DNA of 64,000 bases from Chitinophagaceae bacterium (GCA_016713085.1 JADJPV010000001.1:1316001-1380000); one strand, 5' to 3'; positions 55,101-64,000 are shown, numbered from the stretch's first letter. Notes: a model not told the origin generated them from the letters alone. Numbers and translations are program-made.

Positions 55101-55541
55101 TTATCGTTTTTTCTTTTTTTCGAGTTTCAATGCTTCTCCTGTGCTGGAAAGACTGTAGGTAATCTTTGCTTTTTCATTTTCTGTTTTCACCAGGTAATAA
55201 AAAACACCTTCCTTGCTGACTTCCTCAACACTTACAATTTTTGCCTGGGTTGAAAGCTCTTCCAGCTTCTTTGCTGCGAGTAATGTCATTTGCCTTGGTT
55301 TCACATACCGCTGAACGGCTTTAAATTCACCATTCTCTGAGTACCAGGCACGCATCGTTTCATTGTTCAGTTTAAATGTTACAACGTACAGGTCTTCAAC
55401 ACTTGTCCACTGCGGATCGGTTGCGCCGGCGAATTCTTTTTCAAATGCTGCTGTTGCTTTGGCATTTTCAGCAGGAGAGGGCGATGCCCATGTGCTTACA
55501 GCGATGACAACTGCAGCGAATAATACAAACATCTTTTTCAT
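55101..55541 (-). CDS. small secreted PepSY-like protein
   Basis: A 146-residue exported protein (MKKMFVLFAAVVIAVSTWA signal). The mature region (FEKEFAGATDPQWTSVEDLYV and YLVKTENEKAKITYSLSSTG) resembles the PepSY-like/DUF2874 fold of small periplasmic proteins in Bacteroidota. The C-terminus is basic (KLEKKKKR). It is a single gene with its own terminator. Role unknown. The 283-base gap upstream contains nothing I can name. Confidence 0.75.
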   Translation of the reverse strand: MKKMFVLFAAVVIAVSTWASPSPAENAKATAAFEKEFAGATDPQWTSVEDLYVVTFKLNNETMRAWYSENGEFKAVQRYVKPRQMTLLAAKKLEELSTQAKIVSVEEVSKEGVFYYLVKTENEKAKITYSLSSTGEALKLEKKKKR

Positions 55542-55824
55542 AAATAAATTTTTAAGGTTTAATGAATCATGATTTTCAACAACTGAAAACCGAATGATGC
55601 AGTAAAACTATTTTTTCAGGAACTGCTGTGCAAGTGAATCATGACAAAAGGCTGTTAACATGCCGGTCATATTGATGAGCGGATGCAACATTTGTAACAG
55701 TATGTTGCAAAAAAATAAAAAATCAATAGGGCAAAGGGTTTCAGACTGTCTTAAGAAAATGATAAAAGTCGATTGACTAAATGAGTGGCAAAACCAGTAG
55801 TGATAAGCGGAGAAGAGGAAAGCC

Positions 55825-57570
55825 TTAATCTGCTGTTTTACAATTCTGCAGCCAGTCTTTTATTCCCAGCACAATTTTATCAGCCATTTGTTTTCTGTAC
55901 TCCGGTGTAAGTACATTCATTTCATCTTCAGGGTTGCTGACGAATAACGCTTCAACCAAAACATTCGGGCATTCGGTTATTCCATTTAAGATAAAATTGA
56001 AATTACCCACGTTGCCGAACTCCTTTAATCCCATGCCCAGCATCTGTGAAAGGATTGTTTGTGTTAGCGGGCGATAGCCGATGTATTTATAATAGGTGCT
56101 TACACCTTTTATGCGGATGGGATCGGTTGCACTGTTTAAATGAATGCTCAAAAGCAGATCAGGATTTTTTTCTTTGTAGAAACTAAGCCTATCATGATTA
56201 TCATAAGTGGTATCTTTTGTTCTTGTCATGATTACGGTTGCACCTTCTGCTTCCAGTGCCTGCTGCAATTCTTTTGCAATGAGCAGGGTCATGTCTTTTT
56301 CCATTACACCGGTTAATCCAAATGCGCCTTTGTTGGTACCGCCATGACCTGCATCAACAGCTATCACAAGGTTGTTTAATGAAAGTTCCTGCGGTTGACG
56401 TTTTACCCGGATGACCAAATTGTTTCCATTGTAATAGATGCTGTGGCCCCAATGCTGTGCATGATTTAATTCAATGCTGATACGAAATACATCTTCATCA
56501 ATTTGAGTGGAGTAAATGTTTTTGATTTCTTTTACTGAACTCATCTGTGTTAACCAGTTGGTATTAGATGTTGCTCCAAATACATCTACAATAATTTTTG
56601 ATGGATTGATTTCCTGAATTGCCTGGTAAGGTAAACGATCGTATAAAATCAGTGATACATAATCAAATGTACTGTCGCCCCACACTCGCATGCTGCTTGT
56701 AAGCGATGCCGGAGAAAAACTTCCATTCTGTATTACATCAACATATTCCTCTTCAATATATGCCTGCCTGTTTTTACTCAGCTGCACACAATACTTATTC
56801 CCCACTTTACTTACTGCATACAATTTCACCAGTGAATCGAGATATCCCATTTTTGCTCCGCCTAATCGATCTTCCCCGAGTCCAAGTAACAAAAATGGAA
56901 GCTTCCCTTTTGTCTGTAAGATCAATGGCTGAGTCATCAGTGCAAATACATTTTTGGTTGATACTTCAATCAGCTGCTCATCCTTTGTCTGAATAACTGC
57001 TTTCAGTTTTGCTTTTATTTCTGTAAACAAAGCGTCTTTTTCTTTTACAACATATTCGCCCCTGTAAATACCCCTGATGCCGGTTGAATCTTTTACCGGA
57101 ACTTCTGTCAACTCAAATCCATTCTCTAATTTTACTACAGAGCCAGGTAAGGTTTTGATGGTCATCTTTAAACGGTCACCAGCCTTCAGTAACAAATCGC
57201 CCTGTGGTTCAATGCGCCAATACTCCACATTACTTGTTGTTACTTCTTTTTCTTTTGCAGGAAGCTGGTAATTATAAAACAGTTTCTGTGTTACTTTAAA
57301 TCCTTTTGGGTCAACTGCAACTATTTGAAAAACGGTATCGCCAACGCTTAGATTTACTTCTGCTGCAAATGCACCGGTGCCCCACACTTTTACTTCTGCA
57401 TCATTGATGGTTAAGCGGCATTCTTTACAGGTTGTTCCTTTAATAAACTGTCGTGATGCTGTTACACTATTCTGTGTTTTAGCCGGGCTAACCAGTTTAA
57501 GAAATACAGATTGGGCATTTGTATAACCAATCATTAATAAACCGGAGAAAAATAAGATCAGTTTCATCAT
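55825..57570 (-). CDS. N-acetylmuramoyl-L-alanine amidase
   Basis: Cleaves the amide bond between the glycan strand and the peptide in peptidoglycan during cell separation or remodelling. The 581-residue exported protein has a long N-terminal beta-rich region (about 1-400) and a C-terminal Amidase_3 domain: IAVDAGHGGTNKGAFG with the first zinc His, LLLSIHLNSATDP with the second, and LVEALFVSN with the catalytic Glu. An SH3-like segment occurs in the middle (SKVGNKYCVQLSKNRQAYIE). A terminator of the acyl-CoA dehydrogenase gene lies immediately upstream. Confidence 0.92.
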   Translation of the reverse strand: MMKLILFFSGLLMIGYTNAQSVFLKLVSPAKTQNSVTASRQFIKGTTCKECRLTINDAEVKVWGTGAFAAEVNLSVGDTVFQIVAVDPKGFKVTQKLFYNYQLPAKEKEVTTSNVEYWRIEPQGDLLLKAGDRLKMTIKTLPGSVVKLENGFELTEVPVKDSTGIRGIYRGEYVVKEKDALFTEIKAKLKAVIQTKDEQLIEVSTKNVFALMTQPLILQTKGKLPFLLLGLGEDRLGGAKMGYLDSLVKLYAVSKVGNKYCVQLSKNRQAYIEEEYVDVIQNGSFSPASLTSSMRVWGDSTFDYVSLILYDRLPYQAIQEINPSKIIVDVFGATSNTNWLTQMSSVKEIKNIYSTQIDEDVFRISIELNHAQHWGHSIYYNGNNLVIRVKRQPQELSLNNLVIAVDAGHGGTNKGAFGLTGVMEKDMTLLIAKELQQALEAEGATVIMTRTKDTTYDNHDRLSFYKEKNPDLLLSIHLNSATDPIRIKGVSTYYKYIGYRPLTQTILSQMLGMGLKEFGNVGNFNFILNGITECPNVLVEALFVSNPEDEMNVLTPEYRKQMADKIVLGIKDWLQNCKTAD

Positions 57571-57585
57571 GCTTTGTTTAAATAA

Positions 57586-57616
57586 AAAATCCTTTGCAAA
57601 TTATGCAAAGGATTTT
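57586..57616 (-). terminator. intrinsic terminator of the acyl-CoA dehydrogenase gene
   Basis: On the minus strand AAAATCCTTTGCA and TGCAAAGGATTTT pair over 13 bases with a 5-base loop, then TTTTTATTT. Confidence 0.9.
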
Positions 57617-57635
57617 CAAATCAGCTATTTCAATA

Positions 57636-59426
57636 TTAAAGTGGATATTTCCCGTCGCTGCGAAGCTTTGCTGTTATTCTTCTTCTTGCTTCTTTACTGT
57701 TAAATGGTTCCACTTTGGTAAACCGTTTTAATCCCAACAGCATCATCCTGTGCTCATCGCCATCTGCAAACGCATTGATTGCATCTTTACCAAACTTGTT
57801 GATCCTGTCTGCTGCATCATATAGATAGGTACGCATAATGTCCAGTTCAAACTGGCAGGCAGCTTCCCCTTTCTGTTCAACCATTTTGGCTGCACGTAAC
57901 AAAGCACTTTCAGCATTAAAGGTATTTATAGCCATATCTGCAATGTTCATCAGTACTTCCTGCTCCTGTTCAATCTTCATCATCAGTTTCTGCACAGCAG
58001 CACCTGCTGTCATCATAATTGCTTTTTTGAAATTGGCAACTGCTTTAAATTCCTTTGCAAAAGGAGTTTCATCATCATTACCAAAATCAGGAATACTCAT
58101 CAGTTCTTTCTGCACAGCCATTGCCGGGCCCATAATATCCAAGCGTCCTTTCATGGCACGCTTCAATACCATATCAACAGTTAACAAACGGTTGATTTCA
58201 TTGGTGCCTTCATAAATACGGTTGATGCGGCTGTCCCTGTATGCTCTTGAAATTTCATACTCATCACTGAAGCCATTACCTCCATGAACCTGTACACCTT
58301 CATCCACCACATAATCCAGCACTTCACTTCCATCCACTTTCAACATGGCACATTCAATGGCAAATTCTTCAGCAGCACCAAGTAGTGCTTCGTTGAATGG
58401 TTTTCCTGCTGCCAGTAATTCATGCTCTTTTTCATCGATCCATTTGGCAGTTCTGTACAAAGCACTTTCATCAACCCAGATACGGGTTGCCATTTCTGCA
58501 ATTTTATATTGCATTGCCACGAAATTGATGATGGGCGTTTTGAATTGTTCACGGGTCATTGCATAAGTCAATGCAATATTCAATGAACGTTTAGAACCGC
58601 CTAATGCAGCAGCAGCTAATTTCAACCGGCCAATATTTAAAATATTGAAAGCGATGATATGACCCTTTCCTTTTTCACCCAGTAAATTTTCAACAGGTAC
58701 TTTACAATCCTGGAAATATAACTGAACAGTAGATGATCCTTTGATACCCATCTTATGTTCTTCCGGTCCCTGTGTAAAACCTTCCATTCCACGCTCAATG
58801 ATAAAGCCTGTAAATTCTTTGCCGTCTATTTTGGCGAATACAGTATACACATCAGCAAAACCACCATTGGTGATCCAGCATTTCTGTCCGTTTAAAATAT
58901 AATGTTTGCCATCTGCACTAAGCACAGCAGATGTTTTTGCGCCTAATGCATCACTGCCGCTGTTCGGTTCAGTTAAACCATAAGCACCTTTCCATTCACC
59001 TGTTGCAAGCTTTGGAATGTACTTTGCTTTTTGTTCTGGCGTGCCGAAATATAAAATAGGTAACAAGCCAATACCTGAATGCGCAGCTGCTGCTACAGAA
59101 AAAGAATAACCTCCGCCAACTCCTTCACTGATAAGAGTAGATGTTACAAAATCTTTTCCCAATCCGCCTAAGTCTTCAGGCGTAGAACTTCCCAGCAAAC
59201 CTAACTCTCCAGCTTTTTTCAATAAAGAAGGCATCAACTCTTTGTCTTCCATTTTATCCAGCTTTGGAACAACCGGCAAAACTTCCGTTTCAAGAAAAGT
59301 TGCACACATTTCTTTTACCATGTGCTGTTCTTCATTAAAATCTTCAGGAATAAATGTTTCCTGCGGCGTGTTTGCTTTAATCAACCACTCGCCGCCTTTA
59401 AGTGTTGCAATCGTTGCGGTGCTCAT
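57636..59426 (-). CDS. acyl-CoA dehydrogenase (long form)
   Basis: FAD enzyme for the first oxidation step of fatty-acid beta-oxidation. The 596-residue protein has the acyl-CoA dehydrogenase core plus a C-terminal extension of about 150 residues, as in VLCAD/ACAD9-type enzymes. The motif YGLTEPNSGSDALGAKTSAV and RINRIYEGTNEINRL with the catalytic-type Glu support this. It starts 54 bases after the MarR gene on the same strand and is likely in one transcript; in many Bacteroidota this MarR gene is followed by 3-hydroxyacyl-CoA dehydrogenase and thiolase genes, which are absent here. Confidence 0.92.
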   Translation of the reverse strand: MSTATIATLKGGEWLIKANTPQETFIPEDFNEEQHMVKEMCATFLETEVLPVVPKLDKMEDKELMPSLLKKAGELGLLGSSTPEDLGGLGKDFVTSTLISEGVGGGYSFSVAAAAHSGIGLLPILYFGTPEQKAKYIPKLATGEWKGAYGLTEPNSGSDALGAKTSAVLSADGKHYILNGQKCWITNGGFADVYTVFAKIDGKEFTGFIIERGMEGFTQGPEEHKMGIKGSSTVQLYFQDCKVPVENLLGEKGKGHIIAFNILNIGRLKLAAAALGGSKRSLNIALTYAMTREQFKTPIINFVAMQYKIAEMATRIWVDESALYRTAKWIDEKEHELLAAGKPFNEALLGAAEEFAIECAMLKVDGSEVLDYVVDEGVQVHGGNGFSDEYEISRAYRDSRINRIYEGTNEINRLLTVDMVLKRAMKGRLDIMGPAMAVQKELMSIPDFGNDDETPFAKEFKAVANFKKAIMMTAGAAVQKLMMKIEQEQEVLMNIADMAINTFNAESALLRAAKMVEQKGEAACQFELDIMRTYLYDAADRINKFGKDAINAFADGDEHRMMLLGLKRFTKVEPFNSKEARRRITAKLRSDGKYPL

Positions 59427-59480
59427 AATAAGAGGTTTAAAAGTTATTGTTGTTTGTTGTTATGTATAATTCGGGAGCTT

Positions 59481-59921
59481 CTATTTCAGGTTATCATATA
59501 CCACCTGTAATACTTCTTTACAGATATCGATCCTGTCGGCAGGAACTCCAATCAATGCTTCATTTAAAGTTGTGTTAGCCACAGTCATTGTTTCTTCTTC
59601 CAGTTGTTTTCCATGCTCTGTAAGAAATACCTGGTTAATGCGGCGATCGTTTTTACTGGCTACACGTTTTACGAGTTTCAGTTTTTCAAGATTATCAACC
59701 AGTCTTGTAATACTTGGTTTATCTCTGAAAGTGGCGTTGCATAAATCCTGTTGACTCTGTCCATCGTTCTTCCATAAATGATACAACACACTCCATTGCT
59801 CAACGGTAATTTCAATACCACTGTGTTTGAGATTTTTCTGCAAACGCCGTGCAATGGCCGTGCTGGCTTTGCCCGTCATGAAGCTGTATAACTCGCCTTT
59901 TTTAAATTGGTTGTTTGGCAT
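59481..59921 (-). CDS. MarR family transcriptional regulator
   Basis: A 146-residue winged-helix repressor. The start at 59921 (MPNNQFKKGELYSFMTGKAS) is preferred; the longer frame from 59945 would overlap the operator. The DNA-binding part is IEITVEQWSVLYHLWKNDGQ, then DLCNATFRDKPSITRLVDNL and wing LVKRVASKNDRRINQVFLTE, all MarR-like. It likely represses the acyl-CoA dehydrogenase gene downstream; the inducer may be an acyl-CoA. A perfect palindrome lies right at its start. Confidence 0.93.
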   Translation of the reverse strand: MPNNQFKKGELYSFMTGKASTAIARRLQKNLKHSGIEITVEQWSVLYHLWKNDGQSQQDLCNATFRDKPSITRLVDNLEKLKLVKRVASKNDRRINQVFLTEHGKQLEEETMTVANTTLNEALIGVPADRIDICKEVLQVVYDNLK

Positions 59922-59922
59922 A

Positions 59923-59940
59923 TAGTTGTTTATGCAACTA
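59923..59940. promoter_or_regulatory. candidate MarR operator
   Basis: TAGTTG-TTTATG-CAACTA is a perfect 6-6-6 inverted repeat, the usual layout of MarR sites. It ends 2 bases before the MarR start codon and would give autoregulation of the MarR-acyl-CoA dehydrogenase operon. Confidence 0.75.
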
Positions 59941-60057
59941 AACAAATCTAAGGATTCTTTTTTTAAAAGCTATTATTTGTGAGAAGAAACTTTTGTTAAG
60001 GGCTGTCCTTAAACTCATTTTCATTGCTGAGGCTTTGGAGTTTATCTTTGATGCCCG

Positions 60058-61089
60058 ATGGCTCAATTACACCGAAGCGATATACTCAACCTTTTTTCAA
60101 AACTAACCCCCCGGAGAGCCTGGAATTTCGGGAAGGTTTGGAGCAGCTACCAGTTAAGCCGGTTGCTGAACAAACCCATTCAATGGGGTTACCCGGTTTC
60201 TATTTCATTTGAGCCAACCACCAGCTGTAATCTTCGTTGCCCTGAATGCCCCAGTGGTCTGCGGGAGTTTACAAGGCCTACCGGTATGCTCCAAAAGAGT
60301 TTTTTTGAACAGACGATCGATGATATACATAAAGATCTGCTGTACCTCATTTTCTATTTTCAGGGTGAGCCTTACCTGAACCAGGATTTCTTAACGATGG
60401 TGAATTATGCATCTAAGAAAAAAATCTATACCGCCACTTCAACCAATGCTCATTATTTGACTGATGAAAAAGCAAAGCAGACTGTTGAAAGCGGGTTGGA
60501 CCGTTTGATCATTTCCATTGATGGTACCACTCAGGATGTGTACCAGCAATACCGTGTTGGCGGACAGCTGAATAAAGTAATGGAAGGTGCTAAGAATATT
60601 GTGAAATGGAAAAAAGAACTGAACAGTAAAACACCGCTGGTTGTATTTCAGTTTTTGGTGGTAAAGCCAAATGAACATCAGCTGGAAGATGTAAAACAAC
60701 TTGCGAAAGAAATTGGTGTGGACGATGTGTGGTTTAAAACTGCACAGATCTATGATTATGAAAATGATCCCAACCAGCTTATTCCAACACTGAATAAATA
60801 CGGCCGCTATAAAAAAAATGCAGACGGGTCGTATGCACCCAAGAACAAACTGCAGAATCATTGCTGGAAACTGTGGCATGCCAATGTTATTACCTGGGAC
60901 GGACTGGTAGTTCCCTGTTGCTTTGACAAAGATGCCATGCACCAGCTCGGTAATTTAAAAATGCAATCATTCAAACAGGTTTGGAACAACGATAATTATA
61001 AACAGTTTCGCAAAGAACTCATGACCAGCCGCAGGAATATTGACATCTGTGCCAATTGCAGCGAAGGGCTAAAAGTGTGGGAAGACTGA
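60058..61089 (+). CDS. radical SAM/SPASM domain-containing protein
   Basis: Iron-sulphur enzyme that forms a 5'-deoxyadenosyl radical. The 343 residues carry the radical SAM motif C57-x3-C61-x2-C64 (CNLRCPECPSG), and a C-terminal SPASM-like region with cysteines in NHCWKLW, VVPCCFDKD and ICANCSEG that would bind an auxiliary FeS cluster. No leader peptide gene is seen nearby, so it is not clearly a peptide-modifying enzyme. It is divergent from MarR and upstream of the AI-2E gene by 80 bases. The substrate is unknown. Confidence 0.9.
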   Translation: MAQLHRSDILNLFSKLTPRRAWNFGKVWSSYQLSRLLNKPIQWGYPVSISFEPTTSCNLRCPECPSGLREFTRPTGMLQKSFFEQTIDDIHKDLLYLIFYFQGEPYLNQDFLTMVNYASKKKIYTATSTNAHYLTDEKAKQTVESGLDRLIISIDGTTQDVYQQYRVGGQLNKVMEGAKNIVKWKKELNSKTPLVVFQFLVVKPNEHQLEDVKQLAKEIGVDDVWFKTAQIYDYENDPNQLIPTLNKYGRYKKNADGSYAPKNKLQNHCWKLWHANVITWDGLVVPCCFDKDAMHQLGNLKMQSFKQVWNNDNYKQFRKELMTSRRNIDICANCSEGLKVWED

Positions 61090-61169
61090 TATTTGTACGA
61101 TGTAACTATCTTTAGAAAATTCAGTGCTCCGTTTAATAATTCACCATTCAGTTTTTGTAATTTCAACCT

Positions 61170-62211
61170 ATGGCATCCTTCAGCAACCGTTTACGTCAGG
61201 TTATTTTATTAGCCGTATTAATTGCACTGGGGTTTTTACTGGTAAAAGAATTGTATATTTTTTTGCCGGGCTTTTTTGGGTGCTGTTACCCTATACATAC
61301 TCAGCCGTAAAAATTACATCTATCTCACACGTCAGAAGAAATGGAATAAAGGTTTAACAGCAACACTGTTTCTGCTTGGGTTCCTGGTGATTGTTGGATT
61401 TCCTGTTTACTACATTATTACATTACTGTCGCCAAAAATTACTGCCATATTCAGTCATACAGATGAAGTGGTTCAGGGATTGAAATCGGTTTCTGCGCAG
61501 GTAAGAGAATGGACAGGCCAGGAATTATTTTCTGACAGCAATGTTGCTGAACTTCAAAAAAGGATCGCTAATTTTTTCCCGGCTTTTTTAAACAGCACGG
61601 CCATGATCGTTTCCAATCTCTTTATGCTGCTGTTTGTTTATTTCTTTATGCTTACGAATGGAAAAGAAATGGAAGAGTCATTGGAATACTTCCTGCCCCT
61701 TCATGAAAAAAATATTGATATTCTTGGTAAAGAAACGATCAGTGTTGTAAGAGCAAACGCCATTGGTATTCCACTTATCTCGTTTATACAGGGCATCTTT
61801 GCCATTATCGGTTACTGGATTTTTGGCATCAATGAATTTGTGCTGTGGGGATTTATTACCGGTGTGTTCGCTTTCTTTCCGATTGTTGGAACAACCCTTA
61901 TCTGGGCACCACTGGTTGTATTTCTTTTTTCACAGGGCCATACCGGTCAGGGAATCGGGTTGCTGATTTACAGTTTAGTAATAACCGGCAACGTTGATTA
62001 CCTCGCCAGGATTACTCTCATGAAAAAAATGGGTGATGTGCATCCTCTTGTAACAGTGCTGGGTGTAATTGTTGGATTAAGCCTGTTTGGTTTCTGGGGA
62101 TTCATCTTCGGGCCACTGCTGATCAGTTACTTCATGCTCATGTTTAAAATTTATTCCAGCGAGTTTGGGCCAATTTCTGCAGAGGAGAGTCCGCATAGGC
62201 ATGGCAGCTAA
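61170..62211 (+). pseudogene. AI-2E family transporter, frameshifted
   Basis: From ATG 61170 a first membrane helix is read (RLRQVILLAVLIALGFLLVK), but in the T6 tract 61272-61277 one T too many breaks the frame; with five T it continues GAVTLYILSRKNYIYLTR to 62211. The joined product (about 346 residues) has the AI-2E-type seven to eight hydrophobic segments and the family end LSLFGFWGFIFGPLLISYF. Relatives export autoinducer 2 or other small molecules. The single-base indel in a homopolymer is a typical base-calling fault. Confidence 0.8.
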
Positions 62212-62279
62212 GAGCTACGAGTTCAAAGGAGGGAAAAGAGATGAAAGAGTTTTCAACTCAATCATAAAAAGAATTTGAT

Positions 62280-62672
62280 ATGCTAATTGATGAGCTAACC
62301 AACATAGTGATTAATACCTGCATCAAAATACATTCAAGAGTTGGGCCGGGATGTTTTGAGAAAGTGTATGAAGAAATTCTATATTATGAATTGATAAAGC
62401 TGGGAGTTAAAGTTGAAAGACAGGTTTTGATGCCGCTTGACTACGAAGATCTGCATATCAAAAATGCTTATAAACTTGATTTATTAATTGATGACGAACT
62501 GATTGCAGAATTAAAATCTGTTTATCCGCTGCCTCCTGTTTATTTCAATCAACTGAAAACACATCTTTCTCTTCTCAACCTGAAACATGGAATGCTGATC
62601 AACTTTAAAGTTCCCTTAATGAAAGACGGCATTCACAGGGTGTTTAATAATAAAGGGAAAGAAGAGTTATAG
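62280..62672 (+). CDS. GxxExxY protein
   Basis: A 130-residue protein of the family named after its motif: GPGCFEKVYEEILYYELIKL. The core (LDLLIDDELIAELKSVYPLP, and FNQLKTHLSLLNLKHGMLIN) resembles a small PDDEXK-like nuclease fold, with Asp, Glu and Lys in LDLLIDDELIAELKS at the expected spacing. Activity is unproven. It is a single gene between the AI-2E and cytochrome genes. Confidence 0.9.
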   Translation: MLIDELTNIVINTCIKIHSRVGPGCFEKVYEEILYYELIKLGVKVERQVLMPLDYEDLHIKNAYKLDLLIDDELIAELKSVYPLPPVYFNQLKTHLSLLNLKHGMLINFKVPLMKDGIHRVFNNKGKEEL

Positions 62673-62698
62673 CTCCTTCTCTTTTTCTCCTTCCCTCT

Positions 62699-62714
62699 CC
62701 CGATAGCTATCGGG
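62699..62714. repeat. palindrome CCCGATAGCTATCGGG
   Basis: A perfect 16-base palindrome in the gap between convergent genes. It is a very common intergenic palindrome in Bacteroidota; it may act as a two-way terminator, although T tracts are weak. Confidence 0.7.
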
Positions 62715-62722
62715 ATGAACTC

Positions 62723-63769
62723 TTAGTCCCGCATCTCCCTAATCCACTTACTGATCAACGCTACGCCTTCTTTATGAATCGTTCCTCTTCCAACTTCAGG
62801 CATGGCAAAACCGGGATCGGTTGTATTCATCCGGTAAACAAGAATTGATTTATTGGGAGAACCGGGCACAATATCATACGTAAGATTTCCTGCACCTCTT
62901 CCAGCGGCAACGGGAGTTTTAAATACACCCAATACCGTTTGATTGGTTTCATGAATATCTAAAAACAAACCCGATGTATTTCCGGGACCTGATTTGTTAT
63001 GACAATGTCCGCAGTTAATATCTAAATAAGCTCTTGCTCTTTGCTCCAGTGTGCCGCTCTGTTCATTGTTCCAAATTGCATTGGCAGGAATGTTTGCTGA
63101 TGGCAGATCAATCATGTTATGCTGCTGCCAGTACTGTAACTGATTTTGTTTCCCTGCGGCATAAGTATAATCACCGTTGAGATGTCTTACTGCTGGACCG
63201 ATTGGCACAATGGTATCATTACGGTTATGACATCCTTTGCATTGCGGTTGATTGGGAACTACATAATTTATTTTTATATTTTTCCCGTTCGCATCAATGT
63301 ATTCAACTGGAGTTATATCACCGATCGGTTCAAACACTGCTTCTGTTTGTTCTTTGTTCCAGATATATTGATAAGTATGCCAGCCATCCTGCATATTGGC
63401 TAATAATCTTGTTTCAATGATGCGTCTGCCCAGTTCAGGTTTACGTGTATCATGGAAATAATAAAAGTTTTTTATGAGCACGGTGCCCAATGGCATTTCG
63501 AATATTGCAGAATCATTGTAGTTAATTTTTTTACCGGCAGGCAGTTTAATGAATCTGGTTTTGACTGCATAATCCGTAAAGAGCGGAGTGTTGAGATCAT
63601 ACGGTACAATACCATCGGCAGGTTGCAGATCAGCCATTTTCCCGGCAAAGAAATTATACTCCGATAAATTTTCGTGAAACTGAAAATAGGGATCGGCTTT
63701 CTTTTCATTAAACGAGAAAGCGATCAGCATCAAAAAGAGTATAGAACTGATAACAACAAACTTCTTCAT
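62723..63769 (-). CDS. SO2930-family diheme c-type cytochrome
   Basis: A 348-residue exported cytochrome (signal MKKFVVISSILFLMLIAFSF). Two regular heme sites are present: CKGCH and, further on, CGHCH, with a MPEVGRGTIH segment near the C-terminus that could supply an axial Met. The family name comes from Shewanella SO_2930, and it is usually paired with a parallel beta-helix protein, as here with the partial gene at 63771. It probably handles electrons in the periplasm. It starts 1 base after the preceding stop, so the pair is an operon. Confidence 0.88.
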   Translation of the reverse strand: MKKFVVISSILFLMLIAFSFNEKKADPYFQFHENLSEYNFFAGKMADLQPADGIVPYDLNTPLFTDYAVKTRFIKLPAGKKINYNDSAIFEMPLGTVLIKNFYYFHDTRKPELGRRIIETRLLANMQDGWHTYQYIWNKEQTEAVFEPIGDITPVEYIDANGKNIKINYVVPNQPQCKGCHNRNDTIVPIGPAVRHLNGDYTYAAGKQNQLQYWQQHNMIDLPSANIPANAIWNNEQSGTLEQRARAYLDINCGHCHNKSGPGNTSGLFLDIHETNQTVLGVFKTPVAAGRGAGNLTYDIVPGSPNKSILVYRMNTTDPGFAMPEVGRGTIHKEGVALISKWIREMRD

Positions 63770-63770
63770 C

Positions 63771-64000
63771 TTACCTGTTAAATTTTAATTCAACTGCCGG
63801 AACAAATGGCAAGGTACAATCGTGTTTGGAAACATCACGGCTGATACGCTTGAATTTATTTTCTGCATCAAGATTGGCAAAGCTTTGATTCGTATTTGTG
63901 CGGATACAGATTTTCGCAGGGTTTTTCTGATCAATAATTCCATCGTACTGAATATGCGGAACATCTTTTCCAAACCTCAGTTTAAAACGGTACAGCTTCC
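63771..64000 (-). CDS. parallel beta-helix repeat protein, 5' part beyond the window
   Basis: The last 76 residues of a protein whose start lies past the window edge. The stop codon is at 63771-63773. The frame reads KLYRFKLRFGKDVPHIQYDG, then AKICIRTNTNQSFANLDAEN and SRDVSKHDCTLPFVPAVELK, which fits the C-terminus of the secreted parallel beta-helix protein that partners SO2930-type cytochromes. An overlapping 62-residue frame here (63785-63973) is a shadow. Confidence 0.75.
   Translation of the reverse strand, partial: KLYRFKLRFGKDVPHIQYDGIIDQKNPAKICIRTNTNQSFANLDAENKFKRISRDVSKHDCTLPFVPAVELKFNR

Noticed and set aside
63785..63973. 62-residue minus-strand frame at the window edge
   Set aside because: A shadow of the real frame, which ends at 63771 and fits the beta-helix family.

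Overview
The window looks like a chromosomal stretch from a member of the Bacteroidota, most likely a Chitinophagaceae-like organism. The signs are a gliding-motility gene (gldC), a secreted protease with a type IX secretion sorting tail, the families DUF4290, DUF6089, DUF5777 and GH97, a MurA with Asp in place of the catalytic Cys, few Shine-Dalgarno sites, and several promoters with the Bacteroidota -7 element TAnnTTTG. No tRNA, rRNA, CRISPR array, transposase or integrase was recognised.

Layout. 83-5252: beta-carbonic anhydrase, a DNA glycosylase, an enoyl-CoA hydratase, paaZ and a DinB-like protein. 5416-8255: the rplM-rpsI-rpsB-tsf translation operon on the minus strand, with its own promoter, leader hairpin and terminator. 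8694-21434: mostly minus-strand envelope and housekeeping genes: two DUF3857/transglutaminase-like proteins, a broken DUF6089 barrel gene, nadK, a POTRA/barrel protein, a CBS protein, an alpha/beta hydrolase, CvpA, YqeY, GldC and a glycosyltransferase. 22024-33459, mostly plus strand: a secreted protein plus T9SS metalloprotease, DUF4290, murA, a GNAT enzyme, an operon of two cysteine-motif lipoproteins with YceI and a DUF5777 barrel, and a GH97 glucosidase. 33460-38880: accessory stretch with a 21-bp repeat array, two HTH regulators, DUF2975 and a chitinase-like GH18. 39032-47033: gmk, a CNNM/CBS protein, a large metalloprotease, tatC, rpiB and an M28 peptidase. 47127-51488: a second accessory stretch with a heptad-repeat gene and two tandem cassette-like modules. 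51632-64000: a transporter, RDD protein, deoxyhypusine-synthase-like enzyme, amidase, acyl-CoA dehydrogenase with a MarR regulator, a radical SAM protein, an AI-2E exporter and a diheme cytochrome.

The most unusual structures are: (1) two consecutive modules at 48543-50019 and 50115-51488, each with one repeat (B) at the 5' side, two small genes, and another repeat (A, built on a 33-bp palindrome) at the 3' side; (2) two arrays of degenerate 21-bp repeats in perfect register (33758-33967 and 48003-48275), the second with an 84-bp superperiod; (3) a lipoprotein operon with atypical Cx4CH and CxCH motifs.

Nine otherwise plausible genes are broken by single-base indels (often in homopolymers), small deletions or a stop codon. 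This many in 64 kb suggests base-calling errors in at least some cases, so the broken genes should not be read as biologically dead without checking reads.
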